A stretch of 37,139 bases of DNA, taken from NCBI GenBank assembly GCA_964608495.1, contig CAZSOQ010000016.1, positions 1 through 37,139 of the forward strand. Direction: 5' to 3'. Each line of letters begins with the position of its first letter. Within the stretch, counting starts at the first letter, position 1. Shown one piece after another: positions 25,649-33,171 of this stretch. Made by a program: the position numbers and the translations under genes. The notes beneath the pieces were generated by a model. That model saw nothing but the letters and a program-made list of their open reading frames with translations, had not been told where the DNA came from and ran no database searches. This DNA comes from JAKORR01 sp964608495. GTDB taxonomy: Bacteria > Armatimonadota > Zipacnadia > Zipacnadales > FEN-943.

Positions 25649-27259
25649 TCACAGGTAGCCCAGGTCGGCGAGGCGGCGGGCGATCTCCTCCTGCTCCTCC
25701 TCGGTGTAATCCGCGGAAGCAGTGGCCTGACGAGTGGGCACCGGCTCACCCTCCGCTCTCTCGGCGCCGACCAGGGACTGGCCGTCCATGTGGGCCGGGA
25801 CGGGCACGCCCAGCAGGCCGAGGGCCGTAGGAGCCACGCAGGTGATGTCCGCCACCTCGGGCAGGTCCGCCGGCGAGGGGTACAGGGCGAGGATGCCACG
25901 GCTCCGGTGCGCTCCCTCGGTCACGATGACATGCCCCAGGCCCGCGCGGCGAAGGTCCTCCTCGGTCCAGAACACCTGGCCGCGGCCATAGGGAGGTGAG
26001 CTGTTGACGGCAAGCGCCAGCCCCTGGGGCACGACGGTGACGTCGGGCGCGAGGCCGATGGCGGGGCCGTGGTAGAGCTCCTCACGCAGATGGGCGACGA
26101 TGTCCTGCTCGCCGGTGAAGGGATTGGTGATCTGCTGGACCCGGTCCCTGATCTCGACGGCGAGGGCCTCGGCGGCGTCGGCGGAGACTGCGGCGAGGGG
26201 GCTGCGGCCCTCCGTGTTGAGCATTATGCCGCCCGTGAGCCAGGGGAAGGCCGTGGTATGGGGCCAGTCTATGAGGGTAGAGAACTTCAGGATGCTGGCC
26301 ACGCCGGCGAAGGAGCGGACCTGGCGGCGGCTCCAGAGGCTGCGGAGCAGCTTGCGGTAGGCCTTGCTGGCCGCGCTCAGGAGCGCGCGGGGGACCGGCC
26401 CACTGGCCGATGACACGCGATAGCGCAGGTACCTGGCCTCGACGAGCCAGGCGGACAGGTCGAAGTAGCCACGCAGGGGCTGGGCGCCGTGGTCGGAGAT
26501 GACGAGGAAGCTCGTGCGCTCGTCGGTGTGCGGCAGGACCACGCCGAGAAGAGCGTCCGCCTGCTGATAGGCCCAGAGGACCATGTCCTCCACGTCGCCC
26601 ATGCGCCGGGAGACGAGCAGCTTGTGCTGAACGCTGTCCGTGATGTTCTCACCCACGATGAGGACGTCCACGGGGTGGTTGCTCAGCAGATGGGATAAGA
26701 GCTTGGGATTGAGAGCGGTGCGGTCCCGCCAGTAGTCCGTCAACTGCCTGGCCCTGCCGGGGACGTCAGTGCGCCGGAGTAGATTGTAGTCCGGATAGTG
26801 CCGCAGAAGGGGCCTGACCTCGTCGTAGACGGTAGCAGGCCAGACGGACCGCTCGTCCCAGTGGTGAGTACCGCCTCGTCCACAGACCATCCATCCGTTG
26901 ATGGGATCGGCGGGATAGGTCATGGGCACACCGATGCAGCCGACGCGGAAGCCCGCCGCCGAGAGAATCTCCCAGACGGCGGGGGCACGCCGGTCGGCGC
27001 TGGAGACAGGCCTCATCCGGTGGTCGCGCAGGTGCATGAAGTGGAACAGGCCGTGCTTGCCGGCGTTGCACCCGGTCATCGCCGTGGGCCAGGCCACGGC
27101 GGTGCTGGCAGGAATAGTGGACTCCAGCTCGGCCCGTCCGGCTCCCGCCAGGAGGCCCTGCAGGTTCGGCAAGGCGCCCGCGTCCAGGAAGGGCTGCATG
27201 ACCTGCCAGTCGGCCGCGTCAATGCCGTATAGGACCAGCTTTAGCTTGGTCGAACCCAT
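25649..27259 (-). CDS. Alkaline-phosphatase-superfamily phosphodiesterase/phosphotransferase
   Basis: 536 residues, ATG 27259 with AGGAGAGG 2-4 nt upstream. It begins LVLYGIDAADW (metal Asp14), then WPTAMTGCNAGKHGLFHF (nucleophile Thr region), FLVISDHGAQPL (metal D-H-G) and TEGAHRSRGILALY (metal His). These are the four landmarks of type I phosphodiesterase / nucleotide pyrophosphatase enzymes (PF01663). No signal peptide or membrane helix is clear, so it is probably cytoplasmic. The tail is acidic. Related genes occur in polysaccharide clusters of many phyla, and its position next to the flippase locus suggests a role in glycan precursor turnover or phospho-decoration (inference). Confidence 0.88.
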   Translation of the reverse strand: MGSTKLKLVLYGIDAADWQVMQPFLDAGALPNLQGLLAGAGRAELESTIPASTAVAWPTAMTGCNAGKHGLFHFMHLRDHRMRPVSSADRRAPAVWEILSAAGFRVGCIGVPMTYPADPINGWMVCGRGGTHHWDERSVWPATVYDEVRPLLRHYPDYNLLRRTDVPGRARQLTDYWRDRTALNPKLLSHLLSNHPVDVLIVGENITDSVQHKLLVSRRMGDVEDMVLWAYQQADALLGVVLPHTDERTSFLVISDHGAQPLRGYFDLSAWLVEARYLRYRVSSASGPVPRALLSAASKAYRKLLRSLWSRRQVRSFAGVASILKFSTLIDWPHTTAFPWLTGGIMLNTEGRSPLAAVSADAAEALAVEIRDRVQQITNPFTGEQDIVAHLREELYHGPAIGLAPDVTVVPQGLALAVNSSPPYGRGQVFWTEEDLRRAGLGHVIVTEGAHRSRGILALYPSPADLPEVADITCVAPTALGLLGVPVPAHMDGQSLVGAERAEGEPVPTRQATASADYTEEEQEEIARRLADLGYL

Positions 27260-27522
27260 TGCCTCTCCTATCTGTCAGACTCAGAAAGCCCGGACCCTCG
27301 CCGGGCCGAGCAGGGCCAGGCGAGCACCCACACCAAGGAGCCGGCACGCCGGCCGGGACAGGAAGGGAGACAGCGCTGGGACCACGCCCGTGCCCAGTCG
27401 GCGCGCTCTGCCTCAGGTGCGCGCCGTGAGCACTTTCCGGGGAGGCGCCGCGGGGACGCCCCGCTCCAGGGCTCTGGTGCAGCACGTCCTCGCCCGCCAG
27501 GATCCTGTTGTCGAGTGATCCG
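27260..27522 (-). other. Structured ~260 nt leader of the phosphodiesterase-like gene
   Basis: No gene is seen in the 396 bp gap 27260-27655. On the minus strand the transcript from the TATAAT promoter would contain several hairpins: GCGGGG-CGT-CCCCGC, the GCCGGC-GT-GCCGGC dyad, and GCCCGG-N7-CCGGGC (27288-27306) followed by TTTCT. The last resembles a weak terminator about 25 nt before the ribosome binding site, so attenuation is possible. No known riboswitch consensus is recognised. Confidence 0.35.
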
Positions 27523-27551
27523 ATTATAGCCCACGAACGCGCCAGCATGAA
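27523..27551 (-). promoter_or_regulatory. Promoter of the phosphodiesterase-like gene
   Basis: On the minus strand a perfect TATAAT (27523-27528) is 17 bp from TTCATG (27546-27551). It gives a leader of about 255 nt before the ATG at 27259, much longer than the other leaders in the window. The -35 box is weak but the -10 box is perfect. Confidence 0.55.
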
Positions 27552-27655
27552 CCCCGGCCGGGCGTCGGCCAGCGGACGCTCTCCCTCAGCCCCAGCGGGC
27601 ACGCGCGATCCGCCTCCTGTCCGGCGCACTGATCTGGGGCCCTGAGCCTGTGCCG

Positions 27656-28600
27656 TCATTCCCCTGTGTCCTGGCAGGCGTCCCCCGGTGAGGAGCCCCG
27701 CCGCTGTATCACCAGGCTGGTGATCATCGGCCACACGGCAGTGGTCGGCACGCGAGCCACCTTGACCACCGTGTAGTAGAGAAGGCGCTCCACAAGGGCA
27801 CGCCGCCGACTCCCCGGCTGCGTGTAGTACAGCTGTCGGTCCTGACCCCGTTGCGTGTTGAGGCAGAGGTAGGTGCCCCGGTCGAGGTAGCCGAGGATCT
27901 CCCAGTACGTGACTCCCCAGGCTCCTCGTTCCTCAAGCCCGCGGGGCCCCTCGCACACCCTCGGCGTGTCCGCGTACCTGCCGCTGCGGAGGGCCTTGCG
28001 GTACGCGCGCGCGGACCCCGGTCTCATCCAGGGTATCCACGCTAGCTGGGTCGTGTGGAAGTCCACCGGCCAGAGGCGGTTGGGCGTGTCGTGGATGAAC
28101 AGGTACCCGCCCTCCCTCAGCAGTGAGAACGCCGACCGCACCACGTGCCGCCTCAGGCCGCTTACCGACAGCGGGATGTGCTCGAGGACGGCGTTGAGGA
28201 TCACAATATCGAAGGTGCCCAGGGACTCTCGCACGTCCTCAATGTCTGCGGCGCAGAAGACCCTTACCGCGCCCTCCATCCCGTGCTCGCGCAGCCGCTG
28301 GCGGAGGATGCCGATGCTCTCGTCCTCTACATCGAAGGCTGATACGTCGTCCGCGCGCTGCGCAAGCGGAATGGTTGCCGCACCGGTTCCGCACCCGAAG
28401 TCCAGGATCCTCTTGCCCTGCAAGCCACCGCAACGGTACTCGACCTCGGGCACCAGCTCCCTGGTGAATCTGACCAGCCGGCTTCTGGGGCCGCCCAGAT
28501 CACTCTCGACGTAGCCCGCATACTGTGGCAGGTGCTCCTTGCCACGGTGAAGGCGGACAATGAGCTGCTCGAACTCCTCAGAGTAACGGAACTGGCTCAT
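27656..28600 (-). CDS. Class I SAM-dependent methyltransferase
   Basis: 314 residues, ATG 28600. Motif I ILDFGCGTGAATIPLAQ, motif II (VSAFDVEDESI), motif III-like region AADIEDVRESLGTFDIVIL and motif V-like LREGGYLFIHDTPNRLW are all typical of the UbiE/COQ5-like Rossmann fold. The C-terminal 120 residues are family-specific. Such enzymes in surface-polysaccharide loci often methylate a sugar or lipid carrier. It lies 209 bp downstream of the flippase and 396 bp upstream of the phosphodiesterase-like gene on the same strand. The substrate is unknown. Confidence 0.88.
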   Translation of the reverse strand: MSQFRYSEEFEQLIVRLHRGKEHLPQYAGYVESDLGGPRSRLVRFTRELVPEVEYRCGGLQGKRILDFGCGTGAATIPLAQRADDVSAFDVEDESIGILRQRLREHGMEGAVRVFCAADIEDVRESLGTFDIVILNAVLEHIPLSVSGLRRHVVRSAFSLLREGGYLFIHDTPNRLWPVDFHTTQLAWIPWMRPGSARAYRKALRSGRYADTPRVCEGPRGLEERGAWGVTYWEILGYLDRGTYLCLNTQRGQDRQLYYTQPGSRRRALVERLLYYTVVKVARVPTTAVWPMITSLVIQRRGSSPGDACQDTGE

Positions 28601-28809
28601 CCGTCAGGGCCCCCTGTGCGGAAACCCCCTGCGCGCCCAAAGGCGATCAGCAGCCGCATGGCCGCTCCTGGTCCCTTCCCGACCCTGCGCTCACGCCTAG
28701 GCTTCCCTCCGCCCAACTGGCATCCCCCCCACCGGCAGGGGCCCGTGCAGCTCGCCGACCGCCTCTGACTGCCTCGTCGCGGTAGCCCTCCACACGTACT
28801 GACAAGTCC

Positions 28810-30198
28810 TCACGACCTGGACACGGCGCGGCGCACCAGGCCTCTGATCACCCGCAGGTCCTCGGCGGTCAGCACGAAGGCCTGTCGGAACGTCGCCCCG
28901 GTGCCCTGTCGAAAGAGATGAAGACCGACGACGTAGCCGACGAGGGCGCCGACGCTGTAGGCGAGGGCCGCGCCGGCGACGCCGAGGGTGGGGATGAGGA
29001 GCAGGTCGAGAGCGACCATGGCGACCAGCGAGGTTAGGAATACGAGAGACATGTTGAGAAGCTTGCCGGAGCCCAGGAAGAATTGGTTCCAGACGTGGAC
29101 GGCGATGCCGTAGAGGGAGAGACCGGGCAGGCAGATGAGCATCGGGATCACGGAGCTGCGGAACTCGGGCCCGTAGACGTAGGGGAGGATGGGCGCAACG
29201 CCGGCCAGCAGGACAGTGGCGATGGCAGTGCTCCAGAAGAGGAGGCGATGGACCTGGAGAGTCGTGTGGGCCCCCTTCTTGTCGCCGATGAGAGCCACGC
29301 GCGGCGCGAGGACGTAGCCCACGGCCTGGGCAAAGGCCGGGAGCAGCTCGCTGCCCGACATGGCCACCGAGTAGACGCCGACGGCGGCCTGGCCGGCGAA
29401 GCGAACGAGGATGAAGACGTCCAGGCGGGCGAACAGGGTCTGGAGGAGCTGGACGAAGTTGAGGAAGACGCCATAGCCCAGGAACTGGCGAAGGGGCGGG
29501 CCGGGCAGGCCCCGGTCAACGCGGACGCTGACCACCCCCACGAGGTACCCGGTGGCCAGCGCGGAGAAGCAACTGCGGGCGACGTCTCCGTACAGGACGC
29601 CCATGAGGCCCATGGAGAAGCACACGAGCAGCACGGCCGCGACGCCGAACTGCATGAAGCCGAGCGTGACCATCTGGATGATGGCCGGCACCGTGACGTA
29701 CTCGCGGCCGCGCAGGGCGCCCGCCATGTTCTGGGCGATGGCCCTGGTGGGGGCCGAGAGCGTAAGGATCAAGAAGAGGCCCGCAAGGACCTCGGGGTCC
29801 TTGAAGCCAATCGAGGCGAGCCACGACGAGGGCATGAGGACGAGGACTAGGACGATGAGCAGGCCGATGATCAGGGAGACCAGCGACGAGAGCCTCGACG
29901 TGAGCCAGAGGGAGCAGGACTTGCGGCCCACGAAGTACATGGCCGCGAAGGGCAGGCCCAGGGTGCAGACCTGCAGAGCCATGTTGCCGGCCGACCGGAT
30001 GAGGGTGAAGCCCCCCTTCCCCTCGGCCCCCAGGTACCGGGCGACCAGGATCCCCACGCCCAGATTCGACAGCGCCGCGACGACCTGGCTGGCGAAGCGG
30101 TAGGCCACCTTCGAGGTGAAGCTGCCCTCCTCCAAGGCAGGGGCGGTGGGTGAGCCGATGGCATCGGCCTGGCTGGAATCAGGGCCCTCTTGGCTCAT
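28810..30198 (-). CDS. Wzx/MATE-like polysaccharide flippase
   Basis: 462 residues with about 12-14 hydrophobic helices (ALSNLGVGILVARYLGAEGKGG, LVSLIIGLLIVLVLVLMPSSW, VAMVALDLLLIPTLGVAGAALAYSVGALVGYVVGL). The opening pattern LVARYLGAEGKGGFTL and the GARLD-type motif (LFARLDVFILVRFAGQAAVGVYSVA) are those of the polysaccharide transport / MurJ-MATE superfamily. It would flip an undecaprenyl-linked oligosaccharide across the inner membrane. The hydrophilic 30-residue N-terminus is slightly long. It is part of the glycan locus with the epimerase and nucleotidyltransferase genes. No wzy polymerase or glycosyltransferase gene was seen nearby. Confidence 0.9.
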   Translation of the reverse strand: MSQEGPDSSQADAIGSPTAPALEEGSFTSKVAYRFASQVVAALSNLGVGILVARYLGAEGKGGFTLIRSAGNMALQVCTLGLPFAAMYFVGRKSCSLWLTSRLSSLVSLIIGLLIVLVLVLMPSSWLASIGFKDPEVLAGLFLILTLSAPTRAIAQNMAGALRGREYVTVPAIIQMVTLGFMQFGVAAVLLVCFSMGLMGVLYGDVARSCFSALATGYLVGVVSVRVDRGLPGPPLRQFLGYGVFLNFVQLLQTLFARLDVFILVRFAGQAAVGVYSVAMSGSELLPAFAQAVGYVLAPRVALIGDKKGAHTTLQVHRLLFWSTAIATVLLAGVAPILPYVYGPEFRSSVIPMLICLPGLSLYGIAVHVWNQFFLGSGKLLNMSLVFLTSLVAMVALDLLLIPTLGVAGAALAYSVGALVGYVVGLHLFRQGTGATFRQAFVLTAEDLRVIRGLVRRAVSRS

Positions 30199-30260
30199 TC
30201 TCTTGCCTTCACGACTCTGCCATGCGGGCCGAGCGAGTCCTCGCGTCTTGGCTCGGCGAT

Positions 30261-30282
30261 GCCGCGGGCACCGTCCCGCGGC
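30261..30282. repeat. GC-rich hairpin between the nucleotidyltransferase and flippase genes
   Basis: GCCGCGGG (30261-30268), loop CACCGT, CCCGCGGC (30275-30282): an 8 bp perfect stem in the 157 bp gap upstream of the flippase. It could attenuate or stabilise the minus-strand transcript; no T-tract follows, so termination is not supported. Confidence 0.4.
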
Positions 30283-30355
30283 GGGTCAGTCAGGGCCGGT
30301 CGGAGCGGTCGCCCGCCGAGACGGTCCGCCCCTGGGCGCCGGCTGCCCGGACGCC

Positions 30356-31048
30356 CTAGGCCTCCAGGTGCCTCGCCAGAGCCTCGAGCAGGGCCGGCGT
30401 GCCCATGTCGTAGAAAGGGTCCGGCGCCCGGAAGCCGTAGAGGAGGCCCTGCCCGCTCAGCTCCTGGTACACCCCCTGCTCCAGGCCCACGGGACAGGTG
30501 TCCGGGATGTGATCGAGCACCGACCGCTCGAAGAGCGTGACGCCGGCGTCCACCGCGTTCAGCTCGTGGCTCGGCTGTCTCTTGGCGTAGCGGGAGATGC
30601 GCCCGTCGGCCTCCACGCGGAGGTTCGGTCGCACGGCCGGGTCGAAGGATCGGCCCACCACCATCGTACCGACACGCGCCGACGCCCTGTGGGCGGTCTC
30701 GAGAGCCGCGTAGTGGACCTCGACGTACGTGTCGCCGTTGATGAGGACGAACTGGTCCGCGAGCAGCGGCGCGGCGAAGCGCACAGCCCCCGCCGTGCCC
30801 AGCGGCGCGGGCTCCCGCGAGTAGCGGATGGGCAGGCCGTAGCGGGAACCGTCGCCGCAGTGATCGCGGACCTGCTCGCCCAGGTGGCCGATCAGGAGGA
30901 GCAGCTCGCCGAACAGGCCCGGCGGAAGGGCAGCGATGAGCCAGTCCAGGAAGGGACGGCCCGCCACGGGCGCGAGAACCTTCGGCACCTCGTAGGTTAG
31001 CGGCCGAAGGCGGGTACCCAGCCCGCCGGCGAGAATCACTGCTTGCAT
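30356..31048 (-). CDS. hddC-like: NDP-sugar / heptose-1-phosphate nucleotidyltransferase (HddC-like)
   Basis: 230 residues from ATG 31048; a longer frame starting at 31105 is inside the epimerase gene and has no ribosome site. The N-terminus MQAVILAGGLGTRLRPLTYE is the G-G-x-GTR-L nucleotide loop; VPKVLAPVAGRPFLDWL, FVLINGDTYVEV (metal Asp) and FYDMGTPALLEAL complete the pattern. The length and the GTP-sugar type C-terminus fit D-glycero-D-manno-heptose 1-phosphate guanylyltransferase, which makes GDP-heptose; other NTP-hexose transferases cannot be excluded. It overlaps the end of the epimerase gene by 13 bp, so it is translationally coupled to it. Confidence 0.8.
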   Translation of the reverse strand: MQAVILAGGLGTRLRPLTYEVPKVLAPVAGRPFLDWLIAALPPGLFGELLLLIGHLGEQVRDHCGDGSRYGLPIRYSREPAPLGTAGAVRFAAPLLADQFVLINGDTYVEVHYAALETAHRASARVGTMVVGRSFDPAVRPNLRVEADGRISRYAKRQPSHELNAVDAGVTLFERSVLDHIPDTCPVGLEQGVYQELSGQGLLYGFRAPDPFYDMGTPALLEALARHLEA

Positions 31049-31974
31049 AGGAAGGACCTTATGGCCTCGCGGACGGCGGCTTCCGAGGTGAAGCGCGGCT
31101 GCCATCCCAGGGACCGGATTCGGCTGCAGTCGAGCTTCATCCGTGGCACGTCGCCCGGCCAGCCCACCTCGCCGCCGGTGTAGACAATGGGCGAGTCGGG
31201 CAGCCCGCGCTCCTCGAGCACGAGCTCGGCTATGCGGGTGATGAGTATATCGTCATCCGTGCCCAGGTTGAAGACGTTGATCCGGTCGGTGCCATGTCGC
31301 CAGCCGTGAATCATCCCGGCCACGCAGTCCGTGGCGTGGATGTAGCTCTTGCACTGGCGCCCGTCGCCCAGCACCTCCAGCCTGGTGGGGTCACGGTCAA
31401 GCTTGGCGATGAGGTCCGGGATGATGCCGTGGGTCGCGTTGGGGCCGACCACGTTGGCGAAGCGGAAGACCCAGGCCTGGAAGCCGAGCGAATGGCAGAA
31501 GGCGGACACCAGCCCCTCGCAGGCGAGCTTGCTGGCCCCATACAGAGAGTGCGGCAGGAGGGGGCCATAGTCCTCGGGCGTGGGGATGCGCGCTGGCCGC
31601 CCATACACCGCCGACGAGGACGAGAAGACGACCTTCGCCACGGCGGCGCGGCGGGCGGCCTCAAGAACGTTGTACGTAGCGATCGTCCCCTGCTGAAGGT
31701 CGAGATCGGTCTTCTCCGCGCCGTAGCGGATGTCGGGGTTAGCGGCGAGGTGCCAGGCTATGTCGCAGCCCTGGATGGCGGAGGACAGGGCATCGAGCTC
31801 CAGCAGATCGCCCCGGACGAAGCGGAAGTCCGATCGGCCCTCAAAGGGCGCGAGGAACTCCCGGCGGCCGGAGGTGAGGTTGTCGTAGACGACCACGGCC
31901 TGCCCGTCGTCCAGCAGCGCCCGGACGAGGGCGCTGCCGACGAAGCCTGCACCACCTGTGACAAAGCATCTCAT
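31036..31974 (-). CDS. NAD-dependent sugar epimerase/dehydratase (GalE-like SDR)
   Basis: 312 residues from ATG 31974 with AAGGTGTGA upstream; the frame continues further upstream but only as a shadow of the gmhB-like gene. FVTGGAGFVGSALVRAL is the NAD loop, SSSSAVYG the Ser-bearing strand, and YGASKLACE the catalytic Y-x-x-x-K. VFRFANVVGPNATHGIIPDLI fits UDP-glucose 4-epimerase-like enzymes. It would shape a nucleotide-activated sugar for the surface glycan. It sits 31 bp downstream of the gmhB-like gene and overlaps the hddC-like gene. Confidence 0.9.
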   Translation of the reverse strand: MRCFVTGGAGFVGSALVRALLDDGQAVVVYDNLTSGRREFLAPFEGRSDFRFVRGDLLELDALSSAIQGCDIAWHLAANPDIRYGAEKTDLDLQQGTIATYNVLEAARRAAVAKVVFSSSSAVYGRPARIPTPEDYGPLLPHSLYGASKLACEGLVSAFCHSLGFQAWVFRFANVVGPNATHGIIPDLIAKLDRDPTRLEVLGDGRQCKSYIHATDCVAGMIHGWRHGTDRINVFNLGTDDDILITRIAELVLEERGLPDSPIVYTGGEVGWPGDVPRMKLDCSRIRSLGWQPRFTSEAAVREAIRSFLCKQ

Positions 31975-32005
31975 GGTCTCACACCTTCCGCCGGCGAAGG
32001 GGCGG

Positions 32006-32566
32006 TCAGGATTCCGGGCCCCCGAGCGGCACCAGTCGGCGGCGAAGCCACCGCGCGGCCTCCGCCAGGTCGCGGGCCACGTGCTCCGGGGATGTCCCGT
32101 AGTGGTCAAGCCCCGAGGCGGCGAGGAGAAGGGTGTGGACGCCCGCGGCCTTGCCGGCCTGGATGTCGGAGGCACGATCGCCGATGAGCCAGCTCCGGGG
32201 CAGATCCAGACCCAGTTCGGCCTGGGCCTGAAGCAGCAGTCCCGGGCCGGGTTTGCGGCAGGAGCAGCCGGACCAGGGCGTGTGGGGACAGACATAAACG
32301 CGGTCCACACGCCCCCCGTGGGCGCGGATGACCCCGAGCATGCGCTCGTGGATGTCGTCGAGCCGGGCACGCGTGATGATCCCGCGACCGACCGGGGACT
32401 GGTTGGTGACGACGACAATGGGCAAAGGAAGCTCGGCGAGGAGCCTCAGGCCCTCGAGGGCCAAGTCGGCGAACCGGAACTCCTCCCAGGACTTGACATA
32501 GTCGTCCCGGTCCACATCTATGACGCCGTCACGGTCGAGGAAGATTGCGGGTGTCGGCTCGGGCAT
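32006..32566 (-). CDS. gmhB-like: D,D-heptose 1,7-bisphosphate phosphatase-like HAD enzyme (GmhB-like)
   Basis: 186 residues, the usual GmhB size. HAD motif I AIFLDRDGVIDVD (nucleophile Asp), motif II VVTNQS, and WLIGDRASDIQAGKAAG (motif IV) are clear. A GmhB-type zinc loop reads VYVCPHTPWSGCSCRKPGPG, with C-x-H and C-x-C. GmhB removes the 7-phosphate in ADP- or GDP-heptose synthesis; histidinol-phosphatase-like relatives share the fold. The HddC-like gene two genes on supports the GDP-heptose route, but no GmhA isomerase or HddA kinase is in the window. It leads the minus-strand glycan operon. Confidence 0.85.
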   Translation of the reverse strand: MPEPTPAIFLDRDGVIDVDRDDYVKSWEEFRFADLALEGLRLLAELPLPIVVVTNQSPVGRGIITRARLDDIHERMLGVIRAHGGRVDRVYVCPHTPWSGCSCRKPGPGLLLQAQAELGLDLPRSWLIGDRASDIQAGKAAGVHTLLLAASGLDHYGTSPEHVARDLAEAARWLRRRLVPLGGPES

Positions 32567-32739
32567 CTTGGCCTGGGAACCCCTGGATCGGCAACCTGGG
32601 ACCTGGACGAAGCGCCGACAGGGCGGCCCGCCCGGGGCCTGGCAACGCCTCAGACCCCCGAGCCCGGCCTCGCGGTATGGTTCCTGGGGATCTCACCACC
32701 CTTGGCGGCGGGCCGGAGGACCAGTTGGCGCCAGGGGAG

Positions 32740-32768
32740 ATGATAACGGATAGGGGTCCATCGAACAA
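32740..32768 (-). promoter_or_regulatory. Minus-strand promoter of the gmhB-like operon
   Basis: On the minus strand TTGTTC (32763-32768), a 17 bp spacer and TATCAT (32740-32745, 5 of 6) precede the gmhB-like gene with a leader of about 165 nt. It is only 30 bp from the divergent promoter at 32798-32827, so one regulator could act on both halves of the glycan locus. Confidence 0.45.
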
Positions 32769-32797
32769 GCTGTCGGGAGGGCGACCAGCAGCGCGGC

Positions 32798-32827
32798 TTG
32801 ACGGGGCGCGCACAGGGTCCTGATAAT
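32798..32827 (+). promoter_or_regulatory. Plus-strand promoter of the export operon
   Basis: TTGACG (32798-32803), an 18 bp spacer and GATAAT (32822-32827, 5 of 6) give a transcription start near 32834 and a leader of about 340 nt. A second hexamer, a perfect TATAAT at 32856-32861, lies 30 bp downstream without a good -35 box. The remaining 32862-33171 leader shows no gene and no recognised riboswitch; it has two TAGGAGGAC repeats (near 33118 and 33160), the second being the ribosome site of the next gene. Confidence 0.55.
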
Positions 32828-33171
32828 GGGTGTGGAGGCGCAGGGCCGGGGGGGATATAATCGGCCCTCGGCAGGCCCAGGCCCCGAGGTGCGCTGGGTA
32901 CGGCCCGCGCCGGAAGGGGTGGGCGCAGTACGAAGCAGACCGCCGCGGTGGCGGGCGTGGGAGTTGTGACACGGCCGCAGAAGGGAGCTGGAAGTACCGA
33001 TGTTGCCGGCCTACCGAGCGGGCACGGCCCGCCCGGGAGTTGTTGATTGCCATCAGCCCCGCCCCAGTGCCGCGCCCGGCAGAATTGGTCCCCTTGTGGC
33101 GCGTGCAGGGCGAAACCTAGGAGGACCCAGGGGAGTCAGTCTGTTAGCAGGGCACAGCTAGGAGGACTCTG

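Noticed and set aside
33090..33171. c-di-GMP-type (GEMM) riboswitch before the export gene
   Set aside because: The stretch with GGGCGAAACC slightly resembles the consensus, but the conserved second half and tetraloop pairing could not be found.
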